Positions 7,536-16,877 of a stretch of 64,000 nt of DNA are shown here, in pieces. The notes under the pieces were generated by a model. That model was not told where the DNA came from. It worked only from the letters and a program-made list of their open reading frames with translations, and searched no databases. Position 1 is the stretch's first letter; each line of letters opens with the position of its first letter. Source of the DNA: Tateyamaria sp. ANG-S1 (GTDB taxonomy: Bacteria > Pseudomonadota > Alphaproteobacteria > Rhodobacterales > Rhodobacteraceae); assembly GCF_000814025.1 (NCBI RefSeq), contig NZ_JWLL01000015.1:25947-89946 (forward strand). The letters run 5' to 3'. The position numbers and the translations under genes are program-made.

Positions 7536-8660
7536 ATGAAAAATTACGTATTTCTTTGCTTTTGGGTTCTGGCGTTCTTTGGCATCGCGGCCTCGGCCCA
7601 GCAGGGCCCACCGACGGTGACGGTGGCAAGCCCGGTCGTCAAAACCATCGTGGAAGATGACGAATTCGTGGGCCGGTTCGAAGCCCAATCCGAAGTTGTG
7701 GTGCGCGCCCGCGTGTCGGGGTACCTCGAAGAGGTTCATTTTCAGGACGGCAGTCTGGTCGAGCAAGGCCAGCTTTTATTCACCATCGACCAACGCCAGT
7801 TCAACACGGCCTTGCGTCAGGCCCGCGCGCAAATCGACGTGGCCACCGCCACCTATGATTTTGCCGAGGAACAGCTTGAACGGGCACAGGCTCTGATCGG
7901 CAACGGCACCATTCCGCAAAGTGTCCTGGACCAACGTCGCGAGGCGTATCTGGCCGCCCAAGGCGCATTGGAACAGGCGCGCGCAGCGGTGGAATTGGCC
8001 GAACTGGATCTGGAGTTTTCCCAAATACGCGCGCCCATGGCAGGTCGGATCGACCGGTCGCGGCTTGATCCGGGCAACCTTGTGTCCGCCAACCAGACCG
8101 AGTTGACGAGCATCGTCTCGAACGACCCCATCTACTTTTTCTTCGACATCGACGAGCGGTACTTCCTTGCTTATGCCCGCGACGCCCGGGCGCGCGGCAG
8201 CGCTTTGCAAGAGGGGGGCGGCGCGCTTGAGGTCAAGGTAACGCTGTCGGATACACGCATCCCGGCACAAACCGGCCATCTGGATTTCTCAGAAAACCGG
8301 ATCGACGCCGCGACAGGCACAATGCGCGTGCGAGCCGTCCTGCCAAATCCGGACGAGTTGCTGACGCCGGGCCTGTTTGGCCGCGTGAACGTCCCCGGCT
8401 CGCTGCCCTATGAGGGCATCCTTGTGCCGGATCGCGCCATTGTCGCGGATCAGAATCGCCGCCTGGTGATGACGGTTGGGGAAGACGGCGTTGTGACCCC
8501 CTTGCCCGTCCGTCCGGGGCCACGCATCGACGGCTACCGGGTCATTCGAGAGGGGATGGACGGCACCGAAACCATCGTGATCGATGGGCTGGTCACGGCA
8601 CGCCCCGGCACAACCGTGAACCCCGAGTGGGTTGATCTACCGCTAATCGCGGAAAACTAA
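7536..8660 (+). CDS. RND efflux periplasmic adaptor (membrane fusion protein)
   Basis: A 374-residue adaptor of the AcrA/MexA family. A signal peptide covers about residues 1-22 (MKNYVFLCFWVLAFFGIAAS). The biotinyl-lipoyl-like half motifs surround an alpha-helical hairpin (about residues 75-150), followed by the beta-barrel segment starting FFDIDERYFL and a membrane-proximal domain. The frame is open upstream to 7467, but ATG 7536 has GGAA seven bases ahead and starts a proper signal peptide. It is followed after one base by the RND pump gene. An outer-membrane TolC-type partner is not in the window. Confidence 0.92.
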   Translation: MKNYVFLCFWVLAFFGIAASAQQGPPTVTVASPVVKTIVEDDEFVGRFEAQSEVVVRARVSGYLEEVHFQDGSLVEQGQLLFTIDQRQFNTALRQARAQIDVATATYDFAEEQLERAQALIGNGTIPQSVLDQRREAYLAAQGALEQARAAVELAELDLEFSQIRAPMAGRIDRSRLDPGNLVSANQTELTSIVSNDPIYFFFDIDERYFLAYARDARARGSALQEGGGALEVKVTLSDTRIPAQTGHLDFSENRIDAATGTMRVRAVLPNPDELLTPGLFGRVNVPGSLPYEGILVPDRAIVADQNRRLVMTVGEDGVVTPLPVRPGPRIDGYRVIREGMDGTETIVIDGLVTARPGTTVNPEWVDLPLIAEN

Positions 8661-8661
8661 G

Positions 8662-11600
8662 ATGGGCCGCTTTTTTGTTTCTCGCCCGATCTTTGCGGTC
8701 GTTGTGTCGCTGATCATGACCATCGTCGGTCTGATCTCGTTCTTTCAACTCCCGATCGAGCAGTATCCGGAGATCGCACCGCCCTCTATCGTGGTGCGTG
8801 CCGCCTATCCGGGTGCTGATGCCGAAACCATCGCAAACACCGTGGCCACCCCGCTGGAACAAGAGATCAACGGGGTCGAGGGGATGCTGTACCTGTCCTC
8901 CTACTCGACCGCCGATGGCACGGTGAGCGTGACAATCACGTTTGAGCTGGGCACGGATCTGGATGCCGCGCAGGTGCTGGTGCAAAACCGCGTTGCCATC
9001 GCCGAACCGCGTCTGCCGCAAGAGGTGCGGGCACTGGGGGTCACCACAACCAAATCCTCGCCCGACCTGATGATGGTCGTGCACATGCTGTCGCCAGACG
9101 AAAGCTTCGATCAGCTTTACGTCTCCAACTACGCCCGCGCCCGCGTGCGCGACAGGTTGATACGGATCGACGGGGTCGGCGATCTGGTGATCTTTGGCGA
9201 ACGCGAATTTTCGGCCCGTGTCTGGCTGGATCCGGACAAGTTGACGTCGCTGGGCCTGACTGCCGGTGATGTGGTTGGTGCCTTGCGCGAACAGAATGTG
9301 CAGGTGTCGGGTGGCTCGCTTGGGGCACCGCCAAATGCGGCTGACAATGCGTTCCAGGTGTCCATCACGACCCAAGGGCGGCTGGAAGACCCGCGCGAGT
9401 TTGGGCGCGTGATCGTGAAAGCGTCCGAAGATGGCCGCGTCGTGCGCGTGCGCGATGTAGCACGGGTAGAGATCGGGGCACGGTCCTATGTCACGAACTC
9501 CTATCTCGACAACAAACCCGCCGTGGCACTTGGCGTGTTCCAGCGACCGGGGTCAAACGCGCTCGATACCGCTGCCGAAGTGCGCGCAACAATGGATGAG
9601 CTGGCCGAGGACTTCCCCAATGGCCTCGAATACCGTGTGGTCTACAACCCGACCGAATTCATCAGCGCCTCGATCGACGCTGTCTACACCACGCTTTTCG
9701 AGGCGGTGCTGCTGGTCGTCATCGTGATCCTTGTCTTCCTGCAAAGCTGGCGCACGGCGGTCATACCCCTGCTGGCCGTACCCGTGTCCCTGATCGGGAC
9801 ATTCGCGGTGATGTTGGCCCTTGGGTATACGATCAACCTGCTCACACTCTTTGGCCTGATCCTTGCCATCGGGATCGTTGTCGATGACGCAATCGTCGTC
9901 ACCGAAAACGTGGAACGCAACATCCAAAACGGACTGTCCCCGCGCGAAGCGTCCAAGCGCACTATGGATGAGGTGCAGGGCGCCATCTTCGGCACATCAC
10001 TGGTGCTGATCGCCGTCTTCGTGCCCGCAACCATGGTGCCAGGGATCACCGGGCAGTTCTACGCACAGTTTGCGGTGACTATTGCCGTGGCGACGATCAT
10101 TTCCAGCCTCAACTCGCTCAGCTTGTCCCCGGCCCTCGCCGCGATCCTGCTGAAGCCGCATGATGCCAAGCCATCCCGCAATCCGCTTGCGCGCGTCGTG
10201 GATATCTTTGCCGGCACGTTTAACCGGGGCTTCGACGCGATGACACGCGGCTACACCGCAATCGTTCGCCTGATCGTGGGCACATGGGGCATGATGGCTG
10301 TGATGTTCCTGGCCTTTATTGCACTGCTGGGTTCTGCGTGGTGGGTCAACGAACAGGTGCCGACCGGCTTTATCCCCGACGCCGATCAGGGCTACGCCAT
10401 CGTCGTGGTACAATTGCCCGAGGGCGCGTCTCTGGACCGGACCGACGCGGTGATGAAGCAGGCGACAGAAATCGCATTGGGCACACCGGGTGTCACAAAC
10501 GCCGTGGCCTTCGCCGGGTTCTCCGGCGCCACCTTCACCAATGCCAGCAACCAGGGCGTGATCTTTACCACCTTCGCCCCGTTCGAAGAGCGGCTTGAAA
10601 GCGGGCTGAATGCCAATGCGATTGTCGGCCAGATCTTTGGCCGGATGCAGGCCATCCGCGAGGCGTTCATCATCGCCATCGCCCCGCCTGCAGTCAGCGG
10701 TGTGGGCACCGGCGGTGGCTTCAAGATGCAGCTTCAGGACACCGAAAGCGCTGACATGTCGCGGGTCTTGCAAACGGCCTACGCCATCATGGGCGCGTCA
10801 CAGCAATCCGACAAGGTGACAGGCGTCTTCACCACCTTCTCAGCCAGCTCACCGCAGGTATTCCTTGAGATCGACCGGGTACGCGCGCAAATGCTGAACG
10901 TGCCCATTGGCGAGATTTTCGAGACTCTGTCGATCAACCTGGGCTCGGCTTACGTCAACGACTTCAACGCGTTTGGCCGCCTGTTCCAGGTCCGCGCGCA
11001 AGCCGACCAGCAGTTCCGACTGGATGAGGAGGACATCCGCACTCTGCGCGTGCGCACGGCAACAGGGGCTCTGGTGCCCCTCGGCACGCTGGTATCGGTT
11101 GTCGACACTGCCGGTCCCGCCCTTGTGCAACGCTACAATCAGCTTGTGTCCGTGCCGATCCAAGGCAACGCAGCGCCGGGTGTGTCCACAGGCGACGCGC
11201 TGATCGCGATGGAGGAACTGGCCGAGCAAATAATGCCGCCGGGCATCGATTACGAATGGACCGAACTTGCGCTGCAAGAGCGCAACCAGGGGAATGCGGC
11301 GACCTACATCTTTGCGTTTTCGGTGCTGTTCGTCTTTCTGTTCCTCGCCGCACTCTATGAAAGCTGGGTCCTGCCGCTGGCCATCATCCTCGTTGTGCCG
11401 CTGGCCGTTCTGTCCGCCCTGACCGGTGTCATGCTGCGCGGCATGGACAACAACATTTTGACCCAGGTGGGCCTGCTTGTGCTGGTCGGACTGGCGGCCA
11501 AGAACGCAATTCTGATCGTAGAATTCGCCAGACAGGCACAAGAGGAGAAGGGCATGTCACCCGCCGAGGCCGCAGTTGACGCCTGCCGCTTGCGCCTGCG

Positions 11601-11826
11601 CCCGATCCTCATGACCGCGTTTGCATTTATCCTCGGCGTTGTGCCCCTGATGATCGCAACCGGTCCCGGTTCCGAGATGCGGCAGGCCCTGGGCACAGCC
11701 GTCTTCTTCGGCATGTCAGGGGTCACGTTCCTGGGTCTGTTCTTTACGCCCGTATTCTACGTCGCCTTGCGCCGCATCTTCCCGATGCGATCGGCCGAAG
11801 GGGAAACGGTACCGAAACCCTCCTGA
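8662..11826 (+). CDS. RND efflux transporter, AcrB/MexB-like inner-membrane pump
   Basis: A 1054-residue pump of the hydrophobe/amphiphile-efflux RND family (usual length 1030-1060). It starts MGRFFVSRPIFA with the first membrane helix. The proton-relay aspartates are present as Asp408-Asp409 in GIVVDDAIVVTENVER, and the partner lysine lies in GLAAKNAILIVEFA (about residue 945). Two large periplasmic loops separate helices 1/2 and 7/8. The ATG follows the adaptor stop (TAA at 8658-8660) by one base. The 3' end overlaps the convergent GlxA-type regulator by 70 bases. It exports amphiphilic drugs or metabolites by proton antiport; the actual substrate cannot be read from sequence. Confidence 0.95.
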   Translation: MGRFFVSRPIFAVVVSLIMTIVGLISFFQLPIEQYPEIAPPSIVVRAAYPGADAETIANTVATPLEQEINGVEGMLYLSSYSTADGTVSVTITFELGTDLDAAQVLVQNRVAIAEPRLPQEVRALGVTTTKSSPDLMMVVHMLSPDESFDQLYVSNYARARVRDRLIRIDGVGDLVIFGEREFSARVWLDPDKLTSLGLTAGDVVGALREQNVQVSGGSLGAPPNAADNAFQVSITTQGRLEDPREFGRVIVKASEDGRVVRVRDVARVEIGARSYVTNSYLDNKPAVALGVFQRPGSNALDTAAEVRATMDELAEDFPNGLEYRVVYNPTEFISASIDAVYTTLFEAVLLVVIVILVFLQSWRTAVIPLLAVPVSLIGTFAVMLALGYTINLLTLFGLILAIGIVVDDAIVVTENVERNIQNGLSPREASKRTMDEVQGAIFGTSLVLIAVFVPATMVPGITGQFYAQFAVTIAVATIISSLNSLSLSPALAAILLKPHDAKPSRNPLARVVDIFAGTFNRGFDAMTRGYTAIVRLIVGTWGMMAVMFLAFIALLGSAWWVNEQVPTGFIPDADQGYAIVVVQLPEGASLDRTDAVMKQATEIALGTPGVTNAVAFAGFSGATFTNASNQGVIFTTFAPFEERLESGLNANAIVGQIFGRMQAIREAFIIAIAPPAVSGVGTGGGFKMQLQDTESADMSRVLQTAYAIMGASQQSDKVTGVFTTFSASSPQVFLEIDRVRAQMLNVPIGEIFETLSINLGSAYVNDFNAFGRLFQVRAQADQQFRLDEEDIRTLRVRTATGALVPLGTLVSVVDTAGPALVQRYNQLVSVPIQGNAAPGVSTGDALIAMEELAEQIMPPGIDYEWTELALQERNQGNAATYIFAFSVLFVFLFLAALYESWVLPLAIILVVPLAVLSALTGVMLRGMDNNILTQVGLLVLVGLAAKNAILIVEFARQAQEEKGMSPAEAAVDACRLRLRPILMTAFAFILGVVPLMIATGPGSEMRQALGTAVFFGMSGVTFLGLFFTPVFYVALRRIFPMRSAEGETVPKPS

Positions 11827-12764
11827 TCCTCGCCCCGGCGCAGCGCGCTGGGGCTTTGGCCAAAGGCGTGCCGGAATGCGCGCGTCAGCGCGCTGGCATT
11901 GTCGTAGCCGCACCGCCCCGCGATTTCCGAGACGGGCAAATCGCTGTCGAGCACCAGCCGCCGCGCCGCGTTCAAACGCTGCCTGCGGTAGATGGCGGAG
12001 GGGCTTGCGCGCAGCGCTGTCTTCATCCGCTGCTCCAGCGTCTTCTGGGTGCACCCCACCCGGCGAGCCAGTTCAGGGATCGAGAGCGGGGTTTCGACAT
12101 GATCCTGCATCAGCGCCACTGCACGGGTCACGCTGCGCCCGGCCTTGAGCGGGCGCACCGTGGGCACCGCATCGCGCAACATGAACATCTGTGTGATGTC
12201 GAGGGCGATACCCGCCCCGTGGGCCGCAGCGATGAGTTCTGTCACAAGATCGAATGCAGCCATCGCCCCCGAACAGGTGACCCGATCCCGGTCGATCACG
12301 TGGCGGGCGCGCAGCGTATCGGTGTCGGGAAAGGCCTCGGCAAAAGCGTCCAGCACATCCCAGTGGATTGTCGCCTGATAGCCATCAAGAAGCCCCGCAC
12401 GCGCCAGCAGCCATGCGCCGGTGTCGAACCCGCCAAGCAAACGCTTGCCCCGTGACGCCTGTTTGAGTGCACGCACAACCTCTGTCCGATCAAGGTCGCG
12501 GATGCCGTAGGATGGCATGAGCATCAGCGCCCTGCCATCCGCGTCAGCCAGCGCTGCATCCGGCGCAATCCGCAAGCCACTTGAACTTTGAACCGGCGCG
12601 CCATCCAGCGTCACGAAACGCCACCTGTAGTGCCGTTGTTGCAAAAACCCGTTCGCCGCCCGCAGGGGTTCCACAAAGTTGGCGAGGCAATGATTGGAAA
12701 ACTGATCAAACAGCACGATGTCCACATGCTGCATCGCGTCATGGATTTCGGGCCAATTTTGCAT
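11757..12764 (-). CDS. GlxA/CdhR-type AraC family transcriptional regulator
   Basis: A 335-residue regulator with an N-terminal DJ-1/PfpI (GATase1-like) domain (about residues 12-180) and a C-terminal AraC helix-turn-helix pair (about 220-310; LPVSEIAGRCGYDNASALTR is the second helix-turn-helix). This architecture is that of GlxA and of CdhR, the carnitine-responsive activator of Pseudomonas. It diverges from the acyl-CoA dehydrogenase gene at 12842 with a 77-base gap, so it probably controls the carnitine-type operon. An alternative start is the Met at 12734. The last 25 or so residues, past the AraC domain, are encoded antisense to the end of the RND pump gene and may be a chance extension. 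Confidence 0.88.
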   Translation of the reverse strand: MQNWPEIHDAMQHVDIVLFDQFSNHCLANFVEPLRAANGFLQQRHYRWRFVTLDGAPVQSSSGLRIAPDAALADADGRALMLMPSYGIRDLDRTEVVRALKQASRGKRLLGGFDTGAWLLARAGLLDGYQATIHWDVLDAFAEAFPDTDTLRARHVIDRDRVTCSGAMAAFDLVTELIAAAHGAGIALDITQMFMLRDAVPTVRPLKAGRSVTRAVALMQDHVETPLSIPELARRVGCTQKTLEQRMKTALRASPSAIYRRQRLNAARRLVLDSDLPVSEIAGRCGYDNASALTRAFRHAFGQSPSALRRGEDQEGFGTVSPSADRIGKMRRKAT

Positions 12765-12841
12765 GATTGAAACCTAATACTGCACAGCATATCCCAGCAA
12801 GCCACCGTCACATTCCCCAACCGGAAAAGGGATGAACGGAC

Positions 12842-14002
12842 ATGCAGTTTGGCCTAAGCGAAGAACAGGAGATGATCGTCTCGACCGTGCGCAGCTTTGT
12901 CGAGAACGAGATCTATCCCCATGAGGCCGAAGTAGAGCGCACCGGTCACGTGCCCCAAGAACTCGGGGAAGAGATCAAGCGCAAGGTCATCGACATGGGG
13001 TTCTACGCCTGTAACTTCCCCGAAGAGGTTGGAGGCGCAGGGTTGAGCCATCTCGATTTCACGTTGGTCGAACGGGAACTGGGGCGCGGGTCCATGGCGC
13101 TGACCCATTTCTTTGGTCGACCGCAGAACATCCTGATGGCCTGCAACGATGAGCAGCGCGAGCGCTACCTGCTGCCTGCCGTGCGAGGTGAGAAGATGGA
13201 TGCGCTCGCCATGACTGAACCCGATGCCGGGTCGGACGTGCGCGGCATGAAGTGTACGGCTGTGCGGGATAGTGGCGATTGGGTCATCAACGGTTCCAAG
13301 CATTTCATCTCGGGCGCCGAACACGCCGACTTCTTCATCGTCTTCATCGCGACAGGTGTGGATGACACGCCCAAGGGTCCGAAGAAACGGATCACGACCT
13401 TTCTGGTGGATCGCGGCACGCCGGGGTTCGAGGTGCGGGACGGCTACAATTCGGTCAGCCACAAGGGGTACAAGAACTGCATCCTCTATTTCGACGACTG
13501 CCGCCTGCCCGGTGCTCAGGTGCTGGGCGAGGTTGATGGCGGTTTCGCCGTGATGAACGAGTGGCTCTACGCCACACGACTGACGGTTGCGGCGTTCTCT
13601 GTGGGCCGCGCGCGGCGCTGCTTTGACTACGCCTTGAACTACGCAGCTGAGCGCAAGCAATTCGGCCAACCCATCGGCAAATTTCAGGGCGTCAGCTTTC
13701 AGATTGCCGACATGATCACCGAGATTGATGCCGCCGACTGGCTGACATTGGCCGCCGCGTGGCGGTTGGATCAGGGGCTGCCGTCGAACCGGGAGATTGC
13801 GTCGGCCAAGCTCTATGCCTCTGAAGCCCTCGCGCGGGTCACGGACACGACTTTGCAGATCTATGGCGGCATGGGCCTCATGGACGACTTTCCCATAGAA
13901 CGGTTCTGGCGCGACGCGCGGGTCGAGCGCATCTGGGACGGCACAAGCGAGATCCAGCGCCATATCATCAGCCGCGACCTATTGCGGCCCTTGGGTGCGT
14001 AA
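12842..14002 (+). CDS. Acyl-CoA dehydrogenase (CaiA-like)
   Basis: A 386-residue flavoprotein of the acyl-CoA dehydrogenase family. The FAD/substrate motifs are intact: AMTEPDAGSDVRG in the middle domain, and FERKQFGQ-type AERKQFGQPIGKFQ plus QIYGGMGLMDDFPIERFWRD with RIWDGTSEIQ at the C-terminus. There is no signal peptide. It is the first gene of an operon with an ADP-forming acyl-CoA ligase and CaiD, divergent from a GlxA/CdhR-type regulator. From this context the substrate is probably gamma-butyrobetainyl-CoA or crotonobetainyl-CoA, as for E. coli CaiA; the reaction alone would not tell. Confidence 0.9.
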   Translation: MQFGLSEEQEMIVSTVRSFVENEIYPHEAEVERTGHVPQELGEEIKRKVIDMGFYACNFPEEVGGAGLSHLDFTLVERELGRGSMALTHFFGRPQNILMACNDEQRERYLLPAVRGEKMDALAMTEPDAGSDVRGMKCTAVRDSGDWVINGSKHFISGAEHADFFIVFIATGVDDTPKGPKKRITTFLVDRGTPGFEVRDGYNSVSHKGYKNCILYFDDCRLPGAQVLGEVDGGFAVMNEWLYATRLTVAAFSVGRARRCFDYALNYAAERKQFGQPIGKFQGVSFQIADMITEIDAADWLTLAAAWRLDQGLPSNREIASAKLYASEALARVTDTTLQIYGGMGLMDDFPIERFWRDARVERIWDGTSEIQRHIISRDLLRPLGA

Positions 14003-14037
14003 AATGGTTTCGTATGGGCAAGGCCCATCCGACAGGA

Positions 14038-14090
14038 GCGAGGGGCCAGCCCCTCGCGCTCCCCGGGATTTTTTTGAAACAGGGAAGAAG
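14038..14090 (+). repeat. Dispersed G/C-hairpin intergenic element, copy A
   Basis: A palindromic block GAGGGGCCAGCCCCTC is followed by GCTCCCCGGGATTTTTTTG and AAACAGGGAAGAAG. The same arrangement recurs at 51724-51785 (inverted), 60791-60851 and, shortened, 29343-29376 (inverted). This copy lies inside the carnitine-type operon, between the acyl-CoA dehydrogenase stop and the ligase. It artificially extends the ligase open frame upstream. Confidence 0.75.
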
Positions 14091-14093
14091 GGC

Positions 14094-16094
14094 GTGCAGC
14101 GGCTGTTGCGCCCCAAATCCATCGCCGTTATCGGCGGCGGCGCGTGGTGTGTTTCGGTGATCGAGCAAGCCGAGCGCTTTGGTTTTGACGGCGCCATATG
14201 GCCCGTGCACCCGACGAAGGCGATGGTTGGCGGACATGGCGCATTTCCGTCAGTTGCTGACCTGCCGGACGCGCCTGACGCTGCATTTGTGGGTGTGAAC
14301 AGGGCGGCAACGATTGGGGTGGTGGAGGACCTGTCGCGTATTGGGACTGGCGGAGCCGTCTGTTTCGCCTCCGGTTTTTCGGAAGCAGGGGCCGAGGATA
14401 CGGATGCCGCAAGCTTGCAGGACCAGCTGGTCGCAGCGGCAGGTGACATGCCAATTCTTGGCCCGAACTGCTATGGTTTTATCAACGCCCTGGATCAGGC
14501 CTTGCTGTGGCCGGATCAGCATGGCTGTGCGCCCGTGGACCGGGGTGTCGCCATCCTGACCCAAAGTTCGAACATCGCCATCAACCTGACGATGCAGCAA
14601 CGCGCCTTGCCCATCGCCTATGTGATCACTTGCGGGAACATGGCACAGACCAGCCAGGCCGAGTTGGCCCTGGCGCTGCTGGACGACCCGCGTGTGACGG
14701 CGATTGGCCTGCATGTGGAGGGGTTTGGCAGTCTGCGTGGTTGGGAAGCGCTGGCGGCCCTCGCCCATGAGCGCGGTGTACCGCTGGTCGCGCTCAAGGT
14801 GGGTGCGTCCGATCGGGCGCGGCAGGCCACCATATCGCATACGGCGTCCCTTGCCGGATCAGACTCAGGTGCCCAGGCGTTTCTGAACCGCTTGGGGATT
14901 GCGCGCGTCGCAAACTTGCCTGACTTTCTGGAAACGCTGAAGCTGCTCCATTTGAATGGTCCAATCAGCGGCAACGGCATCGCGTCTATCAGTTGTTCGG
15001 GCGGTGAGGCGAGCCTGATTGCAGATATGGCTGTCGGCACGGGATTGACCTTTCCCAGCCTGTCGCATGGCCAGAGAGCATCCTTGCGCGACGCCTTGGG
15101 CCCTATGGTTTCTTTGGCCAACCCGTTGGATTATCACACCTATATCTGGCGCGACGCCCCGCGCATGGCCCAAGCCTGGGCCGCCATGACAGGGGAAGAG
15201 ATCGGAATGACACTGTCTATCGTCGACTACCCCGCCACGGATGCAACCGACTGGACCTGCACGGTGGACGCAGCCATTGCCGCAAAAGCAATGACCGGAG
15301 CGCCGTTCGGCGTCGTCGCAACATTGCCCGAGTTGATGCCCCCGGAGACGGCAGAGCACTTGGCAGCCAATGGTGTCGTACCGTTTCACGGGCTGCGCGA
15401 AGCCCTTGCCGCGGTTGATGCGGTGCAAAGCATCGAACCACCGCACAAAGACCCTATTTGTTTACCCGGCACAGCATCCGCGGACACGGTGCTTTTGGAA
15501 GCCGAGGCTAAGGCGGCGCTGGCGGCATACGGCATTGACGTCCCTTGGAATGTCGCGACCGCACCCGAAAACATGGCGGACACCTTGCCGTCGCTGTCGG
15601 GCCCGTTCGCCGTCAAAGGCATAGGTATCGCACACAAGACTGAGGCAAACGCCGTGCGGTTGAACGTTGCCAGGGAAGACATCCTGTCCACTGCCAAAGA
15701 CATCGGAACACCTACCGTCCTGATCGAAGAGATGGTGACAGATGACGTGGCCGAGATGCTGATCGGGGTTGTGCGCGATCCGGCGCATGGCTTCGTGCTG
15801 ACCATCGGGGCCGGCGGCGTGCTGACCGAGTTGGTGCAGGACACCGTGCACCTGTTACTGCCCGTCCGTGCAACGGATGTGCAGGCTGCCCTCTACCGCT
15901 TGCGCTGTTCGGCACTTTTGGATGGCTATCGTGGCAAGCCTGCCGCCAATGTGGCGGCTGTCATCGACGCGGTCCTTGCCATCCAGAACTACGTTCTTGC
16001 CCATTCCGACACCGTCAGCGAGGTTGAGGTGAACCCGCTGATCTGCACCCCCACCCGCGCCGTCGCCGTTGACGCGCTGATACGAAAGGCCTAA
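14094..16094 (+). CDS. Acyl-CoA ligase, ADP-forming (acetate--CoA ligase family)
   Basis: A 666-residue NDP-forming acyl-CoA synthetase with fused alpha and beta parts. An N-terminal CoA-binding Rossmann domain begins RPKSIAVIGGG. A succinyl-CoA-ligase-like domain follows, with the phospho-histidine in TISHTASLAGSD (His249). A C-terminal ATP-grasp domain contains FAVKGIGIAHKTEANAVRLN. The open frame reaches 13995, but its first 33 codons translate a dispersed intergenic element (14038-14090). The GTG at 14094, with GGGAAG upstream, directly precedes family homology and is preferred; ATG 14004 is the alternative. It sits between a CaiA-like dehydrogenase and CaiD, so it probably activates carnitine or gamma-butyrobetaine to the CoA ester, replacing the AMP-forming CaiC of E. 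coli. Confidence 0.87.
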   Translation: MQRLLRPKSIAVIGGGAWCVSVIEQAERFGFDGAIWPVHPTKAMVGGHGAFPSVADLPDAPDAAFVGVNRAATIGVVEDLSRIGTGGAVCFASGFSEAGAEDTDAASLQDQLVAAAGDMPILGPNCYGFINALDQALLWPDQHGCAPVDRGVAILTQSSNIAINLTMQQRALPIAYVITCGNMAQTSQAELALALLDDPRVTAIGLHVEGFGSLRGWEALAALAHERGVPLVALKVGASDRARQATISHTASLAGSDSGAQAFLNRLGIARVANLPDFLETLKLLHLNGPISGNGIASISCSGGEASLIADMAVGTGLTFPSLSHGQRASLRDALGPMVSLANPLDYHTYIWRDAPRMAQAWAAMTGEEIGMTLSIVDYPATDATDWTCTVDAAIAAKAMTGAPFGVVATLPELMPPETAEHLAANGVVPFHGLREALAAVDAVQSIEPPHKDPICLPGTASADTVLLEAEAKAALAAYGIDVPWNVATAPENMADTLPSLSGPFAVKGIGIAHKTEANAVRLNVAREDILSTAKDIGTPTVLIEEMVTDDVAEMLIGVVRDPAHGFVLTIGAGGVLTELVQDTVHLLLPVRATDVQAALYRLRCSALLDGYRGKPAANVAAVIDAVLAIQNYVLAHSDTVSEVEVNPLICTPTRAVAVDALIRKA

Positions 16095-16097
16095 GCC

Positions 16098-16877
16098 ATG
16101 AGCCCCATAAAAACAAGGCGCGAGGGCGCGATCCTGGAAGTCATCTTGGACCGCCCCAAAGCCAATGCCATCGACCTCGCCACCAGCCGGATCATGGGTG
16201 AGACGTTCATGACGTTTCGGGACGATCCGGAGCTGCGGGTCGCGATTGTAACGGGCGCGGGAGAGAAGTTCTTTTCCCCTGGTTGGGACCTGAAAGCCGC
16301 TGCTGACGGGGATGCCGTAGATGGGGATTACGGCGTTGGTGGCTTTGGCGGCTTGCAGGAATTGCGCGGGTTGAACAAGCCGGTGATTGCAGCGGTGAAC
16401 GGGATCGCCTGCGGGGGCGGGCTGGAGCTTGCGTTGAGTGCGGATATGATCCTTGCCGCCGATCATGCGACCTTTGCCTTGCCCGAAATACGGTCAGGTA
16501 CGGTGGCGGATGCGGCGAGTATCAAGCTGCCTAAGCGCATCCCGTATCACATCGCGATGGAGCTGTTGTTGACCGGCCGCTGGTTCGATGCGGAAGAAGC
16601 ACATCGCTGGGGGTTGGTCAATGAAACCGTTCCGAATCAAGGGCTTATGGATCGCGCGTGGGAACTGGCCCGGCTGATTGCGTCGGGGCCGCCGCTGGTT
16701 TACGCGGCGATCAAGGAGGTGGTGCGCGACGCCGAGGACTCCAAGTTTCAGGACGCCATGAACCGGATCACGAACAGCCAGTTGCCGACGGTCGAGACGC
16801 TGTACAGGTCTGAGGACCAGTTGGAAGGCGCGCGTGCGTTTGCCGAAAAGCGTGACCCGGTTTGGAAGGGCCGCTAG
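16098..16877 (+). CDS. caiD: Crotonobetainyl-CoA hydratase (carnitinyl-CoA dehydratase) CaiD
   Basis: A 259-residue crotonase-family enzyme that interconverts L-carnitinyl-CoA and crotonobetainyl-CoA. Similarity to E. coli CaiD as I remember it is very strong along the whole length: LDRPKANAID near the N-terminus, FRDDPELRVAIVTGAGEKFF, the oxyanion-hole region GWDLKAAADG, CGGGLELALSAD, and the C-terminus FAEKRDPVWKGR. It follows the ligase stop by 3 bases. It overlaps the convergent di-haem peroxidase gene by 4 bases. No signal peptide, so cytoplasmic. Confidence 0.93.
   Translation: MSPIKTRREGAILEVILDRPKANAIDLATSRIMGETFMTFRDDPELRVAIVTGAGEKFFSPGWDLKAAADGDAVDGDYGVGGFGGLQELRGLNKPVIAAVNGIACGGGLELALSADMILAADHATFALPEIRSGTVADAASIKLPKRIPYHIAMELLLTGRWFDAEEAHRWGLVNETVPNQGLMDRAWELARLIASGPPLVYAAIKEVVRDAEDSKFQDAMNRITNSQLPTVETLYRSEDQLEGARAFAEKRDPVWKGR

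Noticed and set aside
12854..13963. 369-residue minus-strand frame opposite the acyl-CoA dehydrogenase
   Set aside because: Antisense shadow; the plus-strand protein has complete family motifs.
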